From assembly GCF_035994185.1 (NCBI RefSeq), contig NZ_CP108538.1, forward strand, positions 3,782,001-3,846,000: a stretch of DNA of 64,000 nt, read 5' to 3'. The translations under genes and the position numbers were made by a program. The stretch comes from Streptomyces sp. NBC_01217 (GTDB taxonomy: Bacteria; Actinomycetota; Actinomycetes; Streptomycetales; Streptomycetaceae). This document shows positions 17,383-26,785 of the stretch, in pieces (positions within the stretch are counted from its first letter, which is position 1; each line of letters starts with the position of its first letter). The notes under the pieces were generated by a model, which saw nothing but the letters and a program-made list of their open reading frames with translations, was not told the DNA's origin and did not search any database.

Positions 17383-18164
17383 GGCTCCGTAGAAGCCGCC
17401 TCGACCGATTGGAGGCGGACGTTCTAGACGAGAGACGTCCTCTCGCCCCGATCCTGCGCCAGGTGATCGCCCTGGGTGGACACGCTCACTCCGAACCGTT
17501 GAGAGCATGGGCACTGCGCGAACTCCAGGGCTACGAGGGCATCGACGTACCACTTCCCGATTATCGACGCGTATCGGCGCCTCTGGTGATGGACGGCTTT
17601 GCCGGGATGTACCGGTTCAAGGAGCAACCGGTGAGCATGTTCGACCTCCCGGATTTCGCCCGCGACGACCTGGGCAGCGAACTCCGCCTCGGTAAGGGAG
17701 TCGGCCAGATCGAATCCCTCGTCGCCGGAAGCGCTGGCCAGACCGTACAGCTTGGGGACGCCATGGCTGCCGACCTCGCCGTGCTCATGAGCCAGAACTC
17801 CCATCGTCAGGTGCTCCGGTTGTACTGGGCCGTCCACCCGTCGGCCCTGGAAGGCGTTCTCGACCAGGTGCGCACCCGACTCGTTCAGTTGGTCGGGGAA
17901 CTACGCGCCACGATGCCTCACGGCCAGCACGATCCGACTGCCGCCCAAGTCGCGCAGGCCCTCCAGAACATCAACATCGTGGCAGGCGACAACTCCTCCG
18001 TGACCGTCACTGCGCCCGTCGCCGTCGCGCACCGTCGCGGATCAGCCCGAACCGAGATCGCCGGAGGACCGCAGCAGAGCTTTCCGCAAGCAGCAGTTGC
18101 ATGGACAGTCTCGATCACCCTCCTCGCCGTTGCTGCCGCCGTTGCCTGGAGCGTGTGGATCTGA
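17379..18164 (+). CDS. AbiTii-domain protein with C-terminal membrane helix (copy 2)
   Basis: This 261-residue paralogue of the preceding gene has the same layout: ILRQVIALGGHAHSEPLRAWALRELQGYEG, LPDYRRV, a middle helix VHPSALEGVLDQVRTRLVQLVGELRATMP, INIVAGDNSSVTVTAP, and a final membrane helix (about 237-260). ATG 17379 overlaps the stop of copy 1 (ATGA). The pair has diverged enough to suggest two distinct subunits rather than a fresh duplication. Both would be tail-anchored with the AbiTii domain in the cytoplasm. Confidence 0.75.
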   Translation: MRLRRSRLDRLEADVLDERRPLAPILRQVIALGGHAHSEPLRAWALRELQGYEGIDVPLPDYRRVSAPLVMDGFAGMYRFKEQPVSMFDLPDFARDDLGSELRLGKGVGQIESLVAGSAGQTVQLGDAMAADLAVLMSQNSHRQVLRLYWAVHPSALEGVLDQVRTRLVQLVGELRATMPHGQHDPTAAQVAQALQNINIVAGDNSSVTVTAPVAVAHRRGSARTEIAGGPQQSFPQAAVAWTVSITLLAVAAAVAWSVWI

Positions 18165-18409
18165 TCCCAGCCGTCCCACGAGGGCGCATCCAGGGCAGAG
18201 GGGTGCATTCGGTCGAACTGGCCAAGTACCCAGCTGCACACTCGTTGACGATGACGCCGGGGGGGACCCTCTTCACAGAACATGCATTCGACCTGAAAGA
18301 TGGGGGCGATCGCGTGTCAGTTCGGCACGTCGCTCGTTAGGCAGCGCAGTCGAAGCGCCGGGTGGGAAAGCGCTGATGACCAGTGTCCACCCGCTACGGG
18401 AGGGGACCC

Positions 18410-19165
18410 ATGGGCGATCGCAGCACAATCGAGTGGACCGAGGCGACCTGGAATCCCACCACAGGATGCGACCGGATCTCCCCCGGGTGTGACAACTGCT
18501 ACGCCTTGACGTTATCCAGGCGCCTCAAGGCCATGGGTGTTGCCAAGTACCAGACGGACGGGGATCCCAGGACATCCGGCCCGGGCTTCGGCCTCGCCCC
18601 TCACCCTGACGCACTGGCCATCCCCCGTCAGTGGAAGGCCCCACGGATGGTCTTCGTCAATTCCATGAGCGACCTCTTCCACGCCAAGGTCCCCCTGGAC
18701 TTCGTCCGGCAGGTCTTCCAGGTGATTGCCGAGACACCCCAGCACACCTATCAGCTACTGACCAAGAGAGCCCGCAGGCTGCGACGTGTGGCTGACGAAC
18801 TCGACTGGCCCTCCAACCTGTGGATGGGCGTATCCGTCGAAGATGCAGAGCACCTGGATCGTGTCGACGACCTTCGACACGTTCCCGCTGCCGTGCGCTT
18901 CCTTTCCTGCGAGCCGCTTCTCGGCCCGCTTACCGGTCTGCAACTGGACGGCATCGGCTGGGTTATCGCCGGAGGCGAGTCCGGGCCCCACCATCGCCCC
19001 GTACAGGAGGAGTGGCTGGTGGACATCCGCGACGCCTGCAATGACGCCGGAGTGCCCTTCTTCTTCAAGCAATGGGGTGGCCGCAGCCCGAAGTCAGGGG
19101 GCCGCGAACTCGACGGAGCGACCTGGGACGAGATGCCGCCCCGACTGCCTGTCGCAGCCCATTAA
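18410..19165 (+). CDS. DUF5131 / phage Gp37-Gp68-like three-Cys protein
   Basis: This 251-residue protein starts at ATG 18410, preceded by GGGAGGGG. It carries the diagnostic IEWTEATWNPTTGCDRISPGCDNCYA with Cys20, Cys27 and Cys30, a radical-SAM-like Fe-S triad, then MVFVNSMSDLFH, YQLLTKRA, LWMGVSVE and VIAGGESGPHHRPV. The family is found in phages and defence-like loci and is typically paired with TcmP, as here 100 bp downstream. Its reaction is unknown. With its partner disrupted, the system is probably inactive in this strain. Confidence 0.88.
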   Translation: MGDRSTIEWTEATWNPTTGCDRISPGCDNCYALTLSRRLKAMGVAKYQTDGDPRTSGPGFGLAPHPDALAIPRQWKAPRMVFVNSMSDLFHAKVPLDFVRQVFQVIAETPQHTYQLLTKRARRLRRVADELDWPSNLWMGVSVEDAEHLDRVDDLRHVPAAVRFLSCEPLLGPLTGLQLDGIGWVIAGGESGPHHRPVQEEWLVDIRDACNDAGVPFFFKQWGGRSPKSGGRELDGATWDEMPPRLPVAAH

Positions 19166-19784
19166 CGGCCAAAGTCCAGCAGACGCCGTACGCACTCTGG
19201 TGGCACATGGCAACGGTGTGTGACCCTCTCCCTAGCGGGGCCGACGGGAGTAGGGGGACCGATCGTGGCCGTACCGAAGGATGCCGTGTGGGAACGCGAT
19301 CCGCACACGGCGGCCAAACATGACTTACTGAAGCAGTACTTGGCGGCATGGGCGCCGATTCTGCTGTCACGACTCGACGTGATCAGTTACGCCGAAGGCT
19401 TCGCGGGTGCTGGCGTCTACAAACAGGGCGAGCCCGGCTCCCCGGTCATCGCTTACGAAGTCTTCGCCGACACTCTGCACAGGTTCCCGAAACGTATGCG
19501 CGTGATCCTCATGGAGGAGAACGCTCGGCGCGTCAAAGAGTTACAGCGCCAGATGGAGCTCGTCCGCTCCCGGCAAACGGACGGCATCACCAAACGAATA
19601 GCTGTGGACATACGTCACGGAGATTTCCACCCGGCCCTCCTCCAGAAGCTGCGGGGCATCGGAGCATTGGGGAAACCCCTCTTCGTCCTGCTGGACAGCT
19701 TCGGCGGACCTGATATCCCCTTCTCGCTCCTCCAGGAGCTGGGGCGGCATCCCAGCACCGAAGTGATGGTGACCTTCGAGCCTA

Positions 19785-20955
19785 GTGTCTCGTGATTCCG
19801 TCAGCGTTACTTGATCTTGTATGGCAGGGTCTCTTGGTGTGGAGATCTCCGTGGAACAGGCCGCCGAGTTGCGGGAGTTGGTGAACAGCCGGGACGTTCC
19901 TGCGGACATCGCTACGCGGGGCCGGATCGTTCTGTGGTCGAGTGAGGGGCGTCGGCGCAAGGACATTGCGGAGCTGCTCGGGGTGTCGCTGCCGACCGTG
20001 GACCGCTGGAAGATCCGCTATGCCGAGCAGGGCCTGGCCGGGCTGGAAGGTGAGCGTCCCGGTGGCGCGCGGGAACAGGTGCCGGCGCGGGTGCGGGCCC
20101 GGGTGATTGCGCTGACGCGCATGACGCCGCCGGACGGCACGGGGCTTTCGCGCTGGTCCACGCGGGAGTTGGCGAAGTATCTGGAGCGGGCCGAGAACAT
20201 CACCGTGTCCTGGCACTACATCGCGCGCGTCTGGCGGGAGGAGAGCCTGAAGCCGCACCGGTCCGGCACCTTCAAGATTTCCAAAGATCCCGCGTTCGCG
20301 GAGAAGGTGGCCGACGTGATCGGCCTGTATCTGGCCCCGCCGGGCGGCGCGGTGGTCCTCTCGATCGACGAGAAGACGCAGATCCAGGCGCTGGACCGGA
20401 CCCAGCCGGTGCTGCCGGTCGCCTTCGCGGCGAGCGAGAAGCGCACCGCCGACTACGTCCGGCACGGCACCACGAACCTGTTCGCCGCCCTGAACGTGAC
20501 CACTGGTGAAGTGCTCGGCGAGTGCAGGCCGACCCGGAACGGCAAGGATTTCCTGGCCTTCTTGAAGAAGGCGGTGAAACCGCACGCCGGGAAGGACATC
20601 CATGTCGTCCTGGACAACCTCTCGACGCACACCACCCCGGAGGTCAAGGAGTGGCTGGTCAAGAACCCGCAAGTCCACTTCCATTTCACTCCCGTCGGTT
20701 CCTCGTGGCTGAACCAGATCGAGATCTGGTTCGGAATCCTGACCCGGCAGTCCATCCGCCGCGGCACGTTCTCCAGCGTCAACGTCCTGATCAAACAGAT
20801 CCGCGACTACATCAACTCCTGGAACACGACAGCGAAACCGTTCACTTGGACCGCGACCGCCGGCGAGGTCCTCGCGAAGGTCCGACTCGTCGCGACCAAC
20901 GTGAAGAAACTCGTTAATAACAACTCGAACTGACATGAACAGGATCACGAGACAC
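19785..20955 (+). mobile_element. IS630-family insertion sequence (1171 bp), complete
   Basis: The element is bounded by inverted repeats: left GTGTCTCGTGATTCC, and right end read as its complement GTGTCTCGTGATCCT. It is flanked by a duplicated TA (19783-19784 and 20956-20957), the IS630/Tc1-mariner target signature. It carries one transposase gene of full length. It sits inside tcmP, and the target gene is otherwise intact. Confidence 0.92.
19821..20933 (+). CDS. IS630-family transposase
   Basis: This 370-residue DDE transposase has an N-terminal HTH region (RRKDIAELLGVSLPTVDRWKIRYAE) and the catalytic triad in VLSIDEKTQIQA (first Asp), DIHVVLDNLSTHT (second Asp) and SSWLNQIEIWFGILTR (Glu). 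Its length is normal for the family and I see no frame disruption, so it is probably active. It cuts and reinserts at TA dinucleotides. Confidence 0.93.
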   Translation: MAGSLGVEISVEQAAELRELVNSRDVPADIATRGRIVLWSSEGRRRKDIAELLGVSLPTVDRWKIRYAEQGLAGLEGERPGGAREQVPARVRARVIALTRMTPPDGTGLSRWSTRELAKYLERAENITVSWHYIARVWREESLKPHRSGTFKISKDPAFAEKVADVIGLYLAPPGGAVVLSIDEKTQIQALDRTQPVLPVAFAASEKRTADYVRHGTTNLFAALNVTTGEVLGECRPTRNGKDFLAFLKKAVKPHAGKDIHVVLDNLSTHTTPEVKEWLVKNPQVHFHFTPVGSSWLNQIEIWFGILTRQSIRRGTFSSVNVLIKQIRDYINSWNTTAKPFTWTATAGEVLAKVRLVATNVKKLVNNNSN

Positions 20956-21565
20956 TAGCTTCCTCACCCGGTTCGCCGAGAAGCACGACGGCCACCGCCA
21001 ACTCGGCGACGAAGCCTTCGGAAGCCAGGAGTGGCAAAGCGTCTTCCAACAGCCGCCGTCAGGCAAGTTCACCTTCCTGCGCGAGCAATACCGGAACACC
21101 CTGCGCCAGGCCGGCTTCACGCACACGCTCTACTTCGAGATGGTCGACGAGGGCGGCAGGATGCTCTACCTGATCTTCGGCACCCAGCACGAACTGGGAC
21201 TGGAGAAGATGAAGGACGCCATGTGGAAGGTGGACCCTTCCTATGGCGTCCGCTACCGCGACCCCAGGGACACTCAACAGCAGATGCTTGATCTCGTGTT
21301 CGAGCCGGATACGGCTCCGCTGCGACGGATCCTGCACGACTTCATCTCCGAAATGCCCGATGGGCGAACCATCCCCGAGCTCAAGCGATACGCCCTGTTG
21401 GAAACCGTCTATCGGCCCGCCCAAGTGATCGAGGCCATCCGACAGTTGCGTGAGGCGGGGGCCGTGACAACGGAACCTCGTGCCATCAACTCCAAGACGC
21501 GAGTGAGCCTGGCTGCGACGCCGCCCACTACCCGTCCGTCAGCCGAGCAAGGCGCCCTCTGGTGA

Positions 21566-22033
21566 GAGGCCGCGAGGGCACATCCAGGGCACATGAGCCT
21601 GGGAAACGGCGTTGACCTGTGAGAACTGCCGAGAGGAGTTCTCACAAGTCAAAGCGCATTTCCTTGCGAAACAACAGGTCAGCGCCCTCCCTTCACCAAT
21701 CGCTGCGCAAGTGGCAAGAGACAGCTCTCCGCCACCAGCAGGGTGAACCGGCCCCGGTTCTGGTGGAGGCTCTGATGTGCTTCGTGCTGATGCCCGGCCA
21801 CGCTGGTAGGACGGCAAGCAGGAGCCCCGGCTGCGGGACTCGCGGTACTGGTCCGGGCGGACGCTGATCGCGCCCGGACTTTCACAGGGCGGAGACCACG
21901 AGGGCTCAGGCGCCCGAACGCGAACCGTCCTTGTCTCGCCCCCGCCTCTCAGTGTGACGTCTTACCATGAGGCGGTGCTCCGCCGGAGGTTCGGGGCAAG
22001 CAGTGTGGGTCGGTCGGACGGGGTACGGTCGGG
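21566..22033. other. Intergenic region with a 9-bp hairpin
   Basis: No gene is evident in this 468-bp gap between tcmP and the NACHT gene. At 21619-21645 there is a perfect 9-bp stem (GTGAGAACT / AGTTCTCAC) around a 9-nt loop, without a T-run. It could be the tcmP terminator or a structured leader element. Confidence 0.5.
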
Positions 22034-25000
22034 GTGAGCAGGGCGGGGCAGGCTGGGGAGGTCGGCAGTGTCTTCCGATGCGAGCTGGCCGCGCACTTGG
22101 CCGTACACGGGCTCCGTGGCCGCCCGGTGTCGGGGCTGGTCGTTCCCGCAGGGGTGTGGCCCGTCCGGCTGGACTTCGAGACCAGCGACCCGACCGACGA
22201 CATCCGTGTCACCTTCTCCGACGGGCGCCGCGCCTACGTGTCCGCGAAGCGGAAGATCGACCGAGGGCGTCCGCTGGAAGAAACGCTGACGGGGTGGGTG
22301 GGACAGGTTCCGACGCTCGGCCCCGACGATCTTCTGGTCATCGCCGGCGAGGAACTCGTCGGGCCGGTAAAGAACCTCGACCGGGCTCTGCGACGCCACC
22401 GTGCGGGCCTGCGCATGGAGACTGGTGACGAGTCCAGGGCCCTCGCGCTCCTCGCCGACCGGCTTCCTTCACGGGTCCGCGGGCTCGTCCTCGACCGGGC
22501 GCGTGTTCTCCACCTACCCGGCTCGACCGGACCGGCACCGCACCGTGACTTCCTGGCTGCCCTGATGGACCTCGTCGTGGCAGACGCGCAGGGACACCGT
22601 GCCGTGAGCGCCCTGGCCGACTTCTTCCATCGGCAGGCGGGCGAGGCGCTCGGGAGTTCCGCCGAGGACTGGGTTGCCGCCCTGACCGCCTCGGGGGTGA
22701 CCGTGCTCCCGGACCAGGGGGGTCCGGTGGCGATGCGTCTGGCCTCCCGTCGGAACGCCGTCGACTCGTACCGCACCCGGCTTACAGCGGAGGCCGGACG
22801 GATCGACCTCAGCCTGCTCGCCGATGACCTCCCGCCCCTCGTCGTCGACGACCTCATCGGCGGCCTCCGAATCGACGTGGAGGGCGAGCGCACCTCCTCC
22901 TTCCTCCACCGATACATGAGGCGCTGGCGCCGCATGCTCATCGTGGGGCAACCGGGCTCAGGCAAGTCTGTGGCGGTACGTGAGATCGCGGCCCACTGCG
23001 CCAGCCACGCCGACGCCCCCGCCCCGATCCTCGTGTCGCTGCCGCGTCTACTGAAGGGACAGCCGCGACGCCTGACCCTCGACGGCCTGGTCAATGACGC
23101 CGTGGCGGACACCGTGCAGGACGCGGACCGGGGACCGCTCGCCGCGTACCTCCATGAGGAAATCGGTCAGGGGCGCGTGCTCCTCCTCTGCGACGGGCTG
23201 GACGAATGCGGGGCGCGCGCGCCGTGGGTCGCGCAACAACTCGAAGAGATTCTCGCGTCTCTGCACCCCTCCTGCGGGTTCGTGGTCACGACACGGACGA
23301 ACGGGCAAGGGGCCGCGGCGCGGCTCGGCCTGCCCCGGGTCGAGCTCGCGCCTCCACAGGATCTCGACGCAACGGTCGACAGCATCCTCGTCGCCTGTGC
23401 CAAAGCACGGATTCCCGGGCCGGACCGAGCAGCCTTCCTTGCAACGCGACGCGCCTGGATCAAGGATGCGAAGAAGGAGCACGCGCATCTGCTCGCGGTG
23501 CCGCTGCTCGCCGCTCTGCTCGCCCTCGTCTGCGCGGACGCGCCGGACGCCGACCTTCCCAAAGGGCGTGCGGCGTTGTTGCACCGCGCGGTGGAACAGT
23601 CCGTGCACCGGTGGGAGAGGCTACGGGGGACGCTCGACCCGGCCCGGCCCTGGGCACCCGCCCTGACGACGGGCATGCTCCTCGACGGATTCGTCACGCT
23701 CGGACGGCTCCTCGACGGCGAGGCGACTCCTCCAGCGGGACGCGCCCTCGAGTCACTGACCGGCATGCTGAGGGCCCCGCTGCGATGGGCCATGCCGCCC
23801 GCCGCAGCCGGCGAGGTGGCGGAGCACGTGCTCCGTTTCTGGGACGAGCACGTCGCCGTGTTCGTGGTGAACGGCGCGGGCGAACTCACCGCCCGCAGCA
23901 AGGTCTTCGCTGAGATCGCAACGGCCATGTGGGCACGGTCGTGCGGGGCAGAGGAACTGCGGGACTGGCTGCGCCACGCCCTCGTCCACACGGACTCCGA
24001 CGGGGCTATCGCACTCGCCGCCGGACTCGATTCCCGTACGGCTGAGGCTCTGCTCGATGTCGGCGAGACACAGCGGGAGGCCACCCTCATGGTGGCTGAC
24101 CTCGCGGCGCGCGGTGTCGTGACTCTTTCCGACGGCGAACTGGAACGGGCCCTGGACCACCTCACGGACGGTGCTCTTGGCGCGCTCGCGGGCGAGCCGG
24201 TACTCCCGCGCGGCCCTGGCAAACCCCCGGAGCTCTTCCCGGCGCTGTGGGACAAGACGCGTGACGCGGGGCCCTGGCCCTTCGTGGAGGCCGCGTGTCT
24301 GCTGGCCCTGCCCTCGACATCGCGGCGTCGGCGAGCGGACCTTGTGGAACTGTCCGAGCTCGATGGCACCGCCGAGTCGATCGCCCGGGCCCTCTGCGCG
24401 CTGACGGACGCCCGCACGGACGCGGCCCCCTTGGGCGGAGCGGAGATCGACGCGCTCCGCGGGGTGCTGGCGCTTCCCCTGCCGCAGGACTCCGAGATGG
24501 TGCAAAAAGGGCGTCGCAGTTGGGAGATGGTCGGCGGCGGCCGCCTCACACCAGGGCTCGAGCAGGTCGCCCTAGGCGCGGCCGAGCACCTGGGAGAGCT
24601 TCCCGACGACGCGGGTGAGTACGTGTTCGCCCTCGCGATGCACACGCCTGGGTACGTCGCCGAGAGGATCTACGCCGTACTCGCACGCGCGGGATTCGAC
24701 ACGAGTCGGCGTTGGGGGAACATCGCCACCCAGCTGCGAGACTGGGCATCCGGCGCCTGGGACGACAGAGCGGTTCTCCTCTCGGACCTCGTGTCACTCC
24801 ACGGCCCGTGCCCGGAGTCCACAGGTGGGGACTTCTGGTCGCTCACCGCCCTCGGCGACCTTCTCGCGGCGACCGGATACTCTGATTCCCCGGCGAACGA
24901 GATCGACCGCGCCTTCGCCCACGACAGCGCGGCGGAACGCCGGGCGTGGCTCGACGCGATGGCTGACGCGTACGGCATCGACAAGGCGGCCGTGGCCACC

Positions 25001-25597
25001 CAGGCTCGTCACCTCCAGCAGATCACCGCGCCCGATGCCCTGCTGGGCGAATGGCTCGTCGCGGGCACACCGCCTCTGGTCAAGCCCTCGCCCATCCCCG
25101 GCGTCGGGCAGGTCCTCACGGACGCCCAGCAGACGGCGTTGCTGGCGTGCCTGGAAGCGGACTCCTCGTGGATGGCGTGGTCGGCGGCGAACGTGCTGAT
25201 CAACCTGGAGGGAGGTCGTGTTCCGTGGGACGGTCAGGAGCTGTTAGACAGGGACATGACCCATTGGCCTCGCCACCGGGCGGCCCTATTCCACGCCGTC
25301 GCCCTCATGACCTCAGGCGATCGGCGCCCTTCGCTCCTGGCACGGGCTGCTTCCTCGGAGTCGGCAGACCACCGAGTGGCGGCGAAAATACTGATCTCTG
25401 CCGTACCGCGTCTCGACCCCAACGGTTCGATCGTGGAGGCGCTACGCCGGGACACCGACCTGTCGGTCCGTCCGAAGGACGCGCATCAAGCGACGCCTGG
25501 CCCGACGCACTGGAGTTGCAACCACTGCCGGACGGTCCAGGCCCTCGACACAGAGGACTGTCCGGGGTGTGACGACGGTGTGCGCCCTCGGTCCTGA
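22034..25597 (+). CDS. NACHT/STAND NTPase with PD-(D/E)xK-like N-terminus and zinc-ribbon C-terminus
   Basis: The product has 1187 residues. Residues 1-150 resemble a restriction-endonuclease fold: Glu17 (FRCELAAHLA), DDIRVTFSDG (55-64) and AYVSAKRKI (67-75) supply an E...D...xAK-type site. The NTPase has Walker A GQPGSGKS at 305-312 and Walker B VLLLCDGLDEC at 382-392 with the NACHT-type acidic extension, followed by FVVTTRTN (sensor). About 700 residues of helical sensor-like region follow, and then a zinc ribbon with Cys1162/1165 and Cys1176/1179. Nuclease-NACHT-sensor fusions are a known antiphage architecture (STAND/Avs-like). The start is GTG. The target recognised is unknown. Confidence 0.8.
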   Translation: MSRAGQAGEVGSVFRCELAAHLAVHGLRGRPVSGLVVPAGVWPVRLDFETSDPTDDIRVTFSDGRRAYVSAKRKIDRGRPLEETLTGWVGQVPTLGPDDLLVIAGEELVGPVKNLDRALRRHRAGLRMETGDESRALALLADRLPSRVRGLVLDRARVLHLPGSTGPAPHRDFLAALMDLVVADAQGHRAVSALADFFHRQAGEALGSSAEDWVAALTASGVTVLPDQGGPVAMRLASRRNAVDSYRTRLTAEAGRIDLSLLADDLPPLVVDDLIGGLRIDVEGERTSSFLHRYMRRWRRMLIVGQPGSGKSVAVREIAAHCASHADAPAPILVSLPRLLKGQPRRLTLDGLVNDAVADTVQDADRGPLAAYLHEEIGQGRVLLLCDGLDECGARAPWVAQQLEEILASLHPSCGFVVTTRTNGQGAAARLGLPRVELAPPQDLDATVDSILVACAKARIPGPDRAAFLATRRAWIKDAKKEHAHLLAVPLLAALLALVCADAPDADLPKGRAALLHRAVEQSVHRWERLRGTLDPARPWAPALTTGMLLDGFVTLGRLLDGEATPPAGRALESLTGMLRAPLRWAMPPAAAGEVAEHVLRFWDEHVAVFVVNGAGELTARSKVFAEIATAMWARSCGAEELRDWLRHALVHTDSDGAIALAAGLDSRTAEALLDVGETQREATLMVADLAARGVVTLSDGELERALDHLTDGALGALAGEPVLPRGPGKPPELFPALWDKTRDAGPWPFVEAACLLALPSTSRRRRADLVELSELDGTAESIARALCALTDARTDAAPLGGAEIDALRGVLALPLPQDSEMVQKGRRSWEMVGGGRLTPGLEQVALGAAEHLGELPDDAGEYVFALAMHTPGYVAERIYAVLARAGFDTSRRWGNIATQLRDWASGAWDDRAVLLSDLVSLHGPCPESTGGDFWSLTALGDLLAATGYSDSPANEIDRAFAHDSAAERRAWLDAMADAYGIDKAAVATQARHLQQITAPDALLGEWLVAGTPPLVKPSPIPGVGQVLTDAQQTALLACLEADSSWMAWSAANVLINLEGGRVPWDGQELLDRDMTHWPRHRAALFHAVALMTSGDRRPSLLARAASSESADHRVAAKILISAVPRLDPNGSIVEALRRDTDLSVRPKDAHQATPGPTHWSCNHCRTVQALDTEDCPGCDDGVRPRS

Positions 25598-25788
25598 GGG
25601 GTGGGTCAGGAGTGACGGCCGCGCGCGGCGCGTCGAGTGGAGGCAACCACCGCAGACTGCCTGTGGCCGCGAAGTGCGTGAGCGATGCGTGAGCGGATAG
25701 CTCGGCACGAGACGTCATGAGCGGGATCGTCCACGATGTCGGGTGACGCTGACCAGGTAAGACAGCACCACCCGTCATCATCGAGCAT

Positions 25789-25854
25789 CCCCCGGCAAGG
25801 ATCCAATCCCACTCCTAAAGCGGGTGTCGCAGGTTCGAATCCTGCCGGGGGCAC
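25789..25854 (+). other. tRNA-Arg(CCT)-like 3' half: candidate attachment site
   Basis: The sequence contains a CCT-anticodon loop region (ACTCCTAAAGCGGGT), a perfect T-arm (GCAGG TTCGAAT CCTGC) and the acceptor 3' strand followed by CAC. The D-arm and a proper 5' half are absent: only 12 nt separate a CCCCCGG stretch from the anticodon arm. It is not a functional tRNA but matches the identity segment that site-specific integrases use. A near-identical copy lies at 53644-53708, and the ~170 bp to the left of both copies are also related. Confidence 0.7.
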
Positions 25855-25869
25855 AGCAGAGCAGCAGGC

Positions 25870-25907
25870 CAGAGGCCCTGTCGTCCTAGCGGACGGCAGG
25901 GCCTCTG
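25870..25907 (+). terminator. Hairpin after the tRNA-like site
   Basis: Arms 25870-25886 and 25891-25907 form a 17-bp stem with a single G-T pair and a 4-nt loop (TAGC). It follows the tRNA 3' half by 15 bp, the place of a tRNA terminator. A comparable but different hairpin follows the second tRNA-like site. Confidence 0.75.
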
Positions 25908-26133
25908 CGCTCACAGCACATATACGGCACGAGCTGACCCGGCGTCGGGACGACCGGGTGTCGTCTTCTTCTCCTGGCGGAGTCAGCCGGTAGTTCTGTT
26001 CCCCGCCCGCTCGCTCCGTGGGCGTTCCGGTGCTTGTCGACGAAACGAAAGCGGATCAGCCTGTCGTCTTCTGGGGAATTTGGCGGCAGCCTTGCGCAGG
26101 ATCTCGTTGTCCTCCTGCGGTGTCGCCCGTGAG

Positions 26134-26589
26134 TCAGGAACGCTGACCGTTACCGCCCACTCCCAGTTGCTGTTCCCACGGATTGACGACCAGAGCCCCG
26201 GTTCGGGCCATGTGTTTGATGTTGCGGGTGGCGACCGTCCAGCCGTTGGCCAGGGCGGTGGCGGCGATCAGTGCGTCCGGCGGATCGATGCTGGTGCCGG
26301 TGGCCTTGAGCGTCTTGTGGATGGCGAGGTAGGCAGCCGCCTCCCGTTCGCCGATCGGCGCGATGCGGTCGCCGTATTCGTGCCGCACCGCGGCAAGGGC
26401 TCGGGCGTAACGGGCCTGTCGTACGGGATCCGGGGTGGCGGCCACGCCAACCTCAATCTCAGCGACAGTGATCACACTCAGGAAGCGGTTGGGTCTAGCC
26501 GTGGAGCGGAACCAAGCCATGACGCGGGGGTCGGGCTTCGCCCGGGTCGTGAGCTCGGCGACGACATTGGTGTCGAACAGCTAGATCAC
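26134..26589 (-). pseudogene. vapC: VapC-type PIN toxin with in-frame stop at codon 3
   Basis: The frame encodes LFDTNVVAELTTRAKPDPRV and continues with FLSVITVAEIEVGV, a DPPDALIAATALANG segment and TVATRNIKHM, the acidic PIN active-site residues of a VapC RNase. The expected start, GTG 26589, overlaps the antitoxin stop (GTGA), but codon 3 is TAG (26581-26583) where the family usually has a Tyr-type codon. The next codon, CTG 26580, directly before FDTN, could start a nearly normal protein. Internal ATG 26520 would lose the first catalytic Asp. Confidence 0.75.
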
Positions 26590-26785
26590 TCGGCGTCCGT
26601 CTGCTCGTCGTAGGAGCGGGCACCGAACTCCAGGCCGTCGAAGGGCCGGGAGAGCATGAACTCCTCGAAGCCGTCGTTGCTCAGTGTCACCCAGCGATGG
26701 AGCATCTCGGGCAGCGCCTCGATCTCCGTGTCGGCGAGCTCAGCGTCGAAGTGCCGACGCCGGTCCTCCGGCAGGGACGGCGTAC
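26586..26785 (-). pseudogene. VapB-like antitoxin, 5'-truncated
   Basis: The frame encodes PEDRRRHFDAELADTEIEAL, LPEMLHRWVTLSNDGFEEFM and ends ARSYDEQTDAE, overlapping the vapC start. Upstream of about 26785 the frame runs into MFS-transporter DNA and the antitoxin N-terminus (DNA-binding part) is missing. A nominal ORF from 26855 begins inside the transporter gene and is a fusion artefact. Loss of the antitoxin start is compatible with the toxin being disabled. Confidence 0.6.

Larger units (their letters stand above)
19265..21565 (+). pseudogene. tcmP: TcmP (three-Cys-motif partner) gene interrupted by an IS630 element
   Basis: The 5' part is 19265-19784 (GTG with GGGGGA upstream) and encodes DAVWERDPHTAAKHDLLKQY, SYAEGFAGAGVY and PLFVLLDSFGGPDIPFSLLQ, a methyltransferase-like fold. 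The 3' part is 20958-21565 and begins with FLTRFAEKHDGH after the restored codons. Removing the IS (19785-20955) and one copy of the TA target duplication rejoins the frame exactly (GAG CCT AGC TTC), giving 1128 nt, 375 codons plus stop, with no other lesion. The insertion is therefore recent or easily reversible. The family partners DUF5131. Confidence 0.88.

Noticed and set aside
25789..25854. Functional tRNA-Arg gene
   Set aside because: The T-arm and acceptor 3' strand are good but the D-arm is missing and the 5' half does not fit; treated as an att-type remnant. The same applies to 53644-53708.
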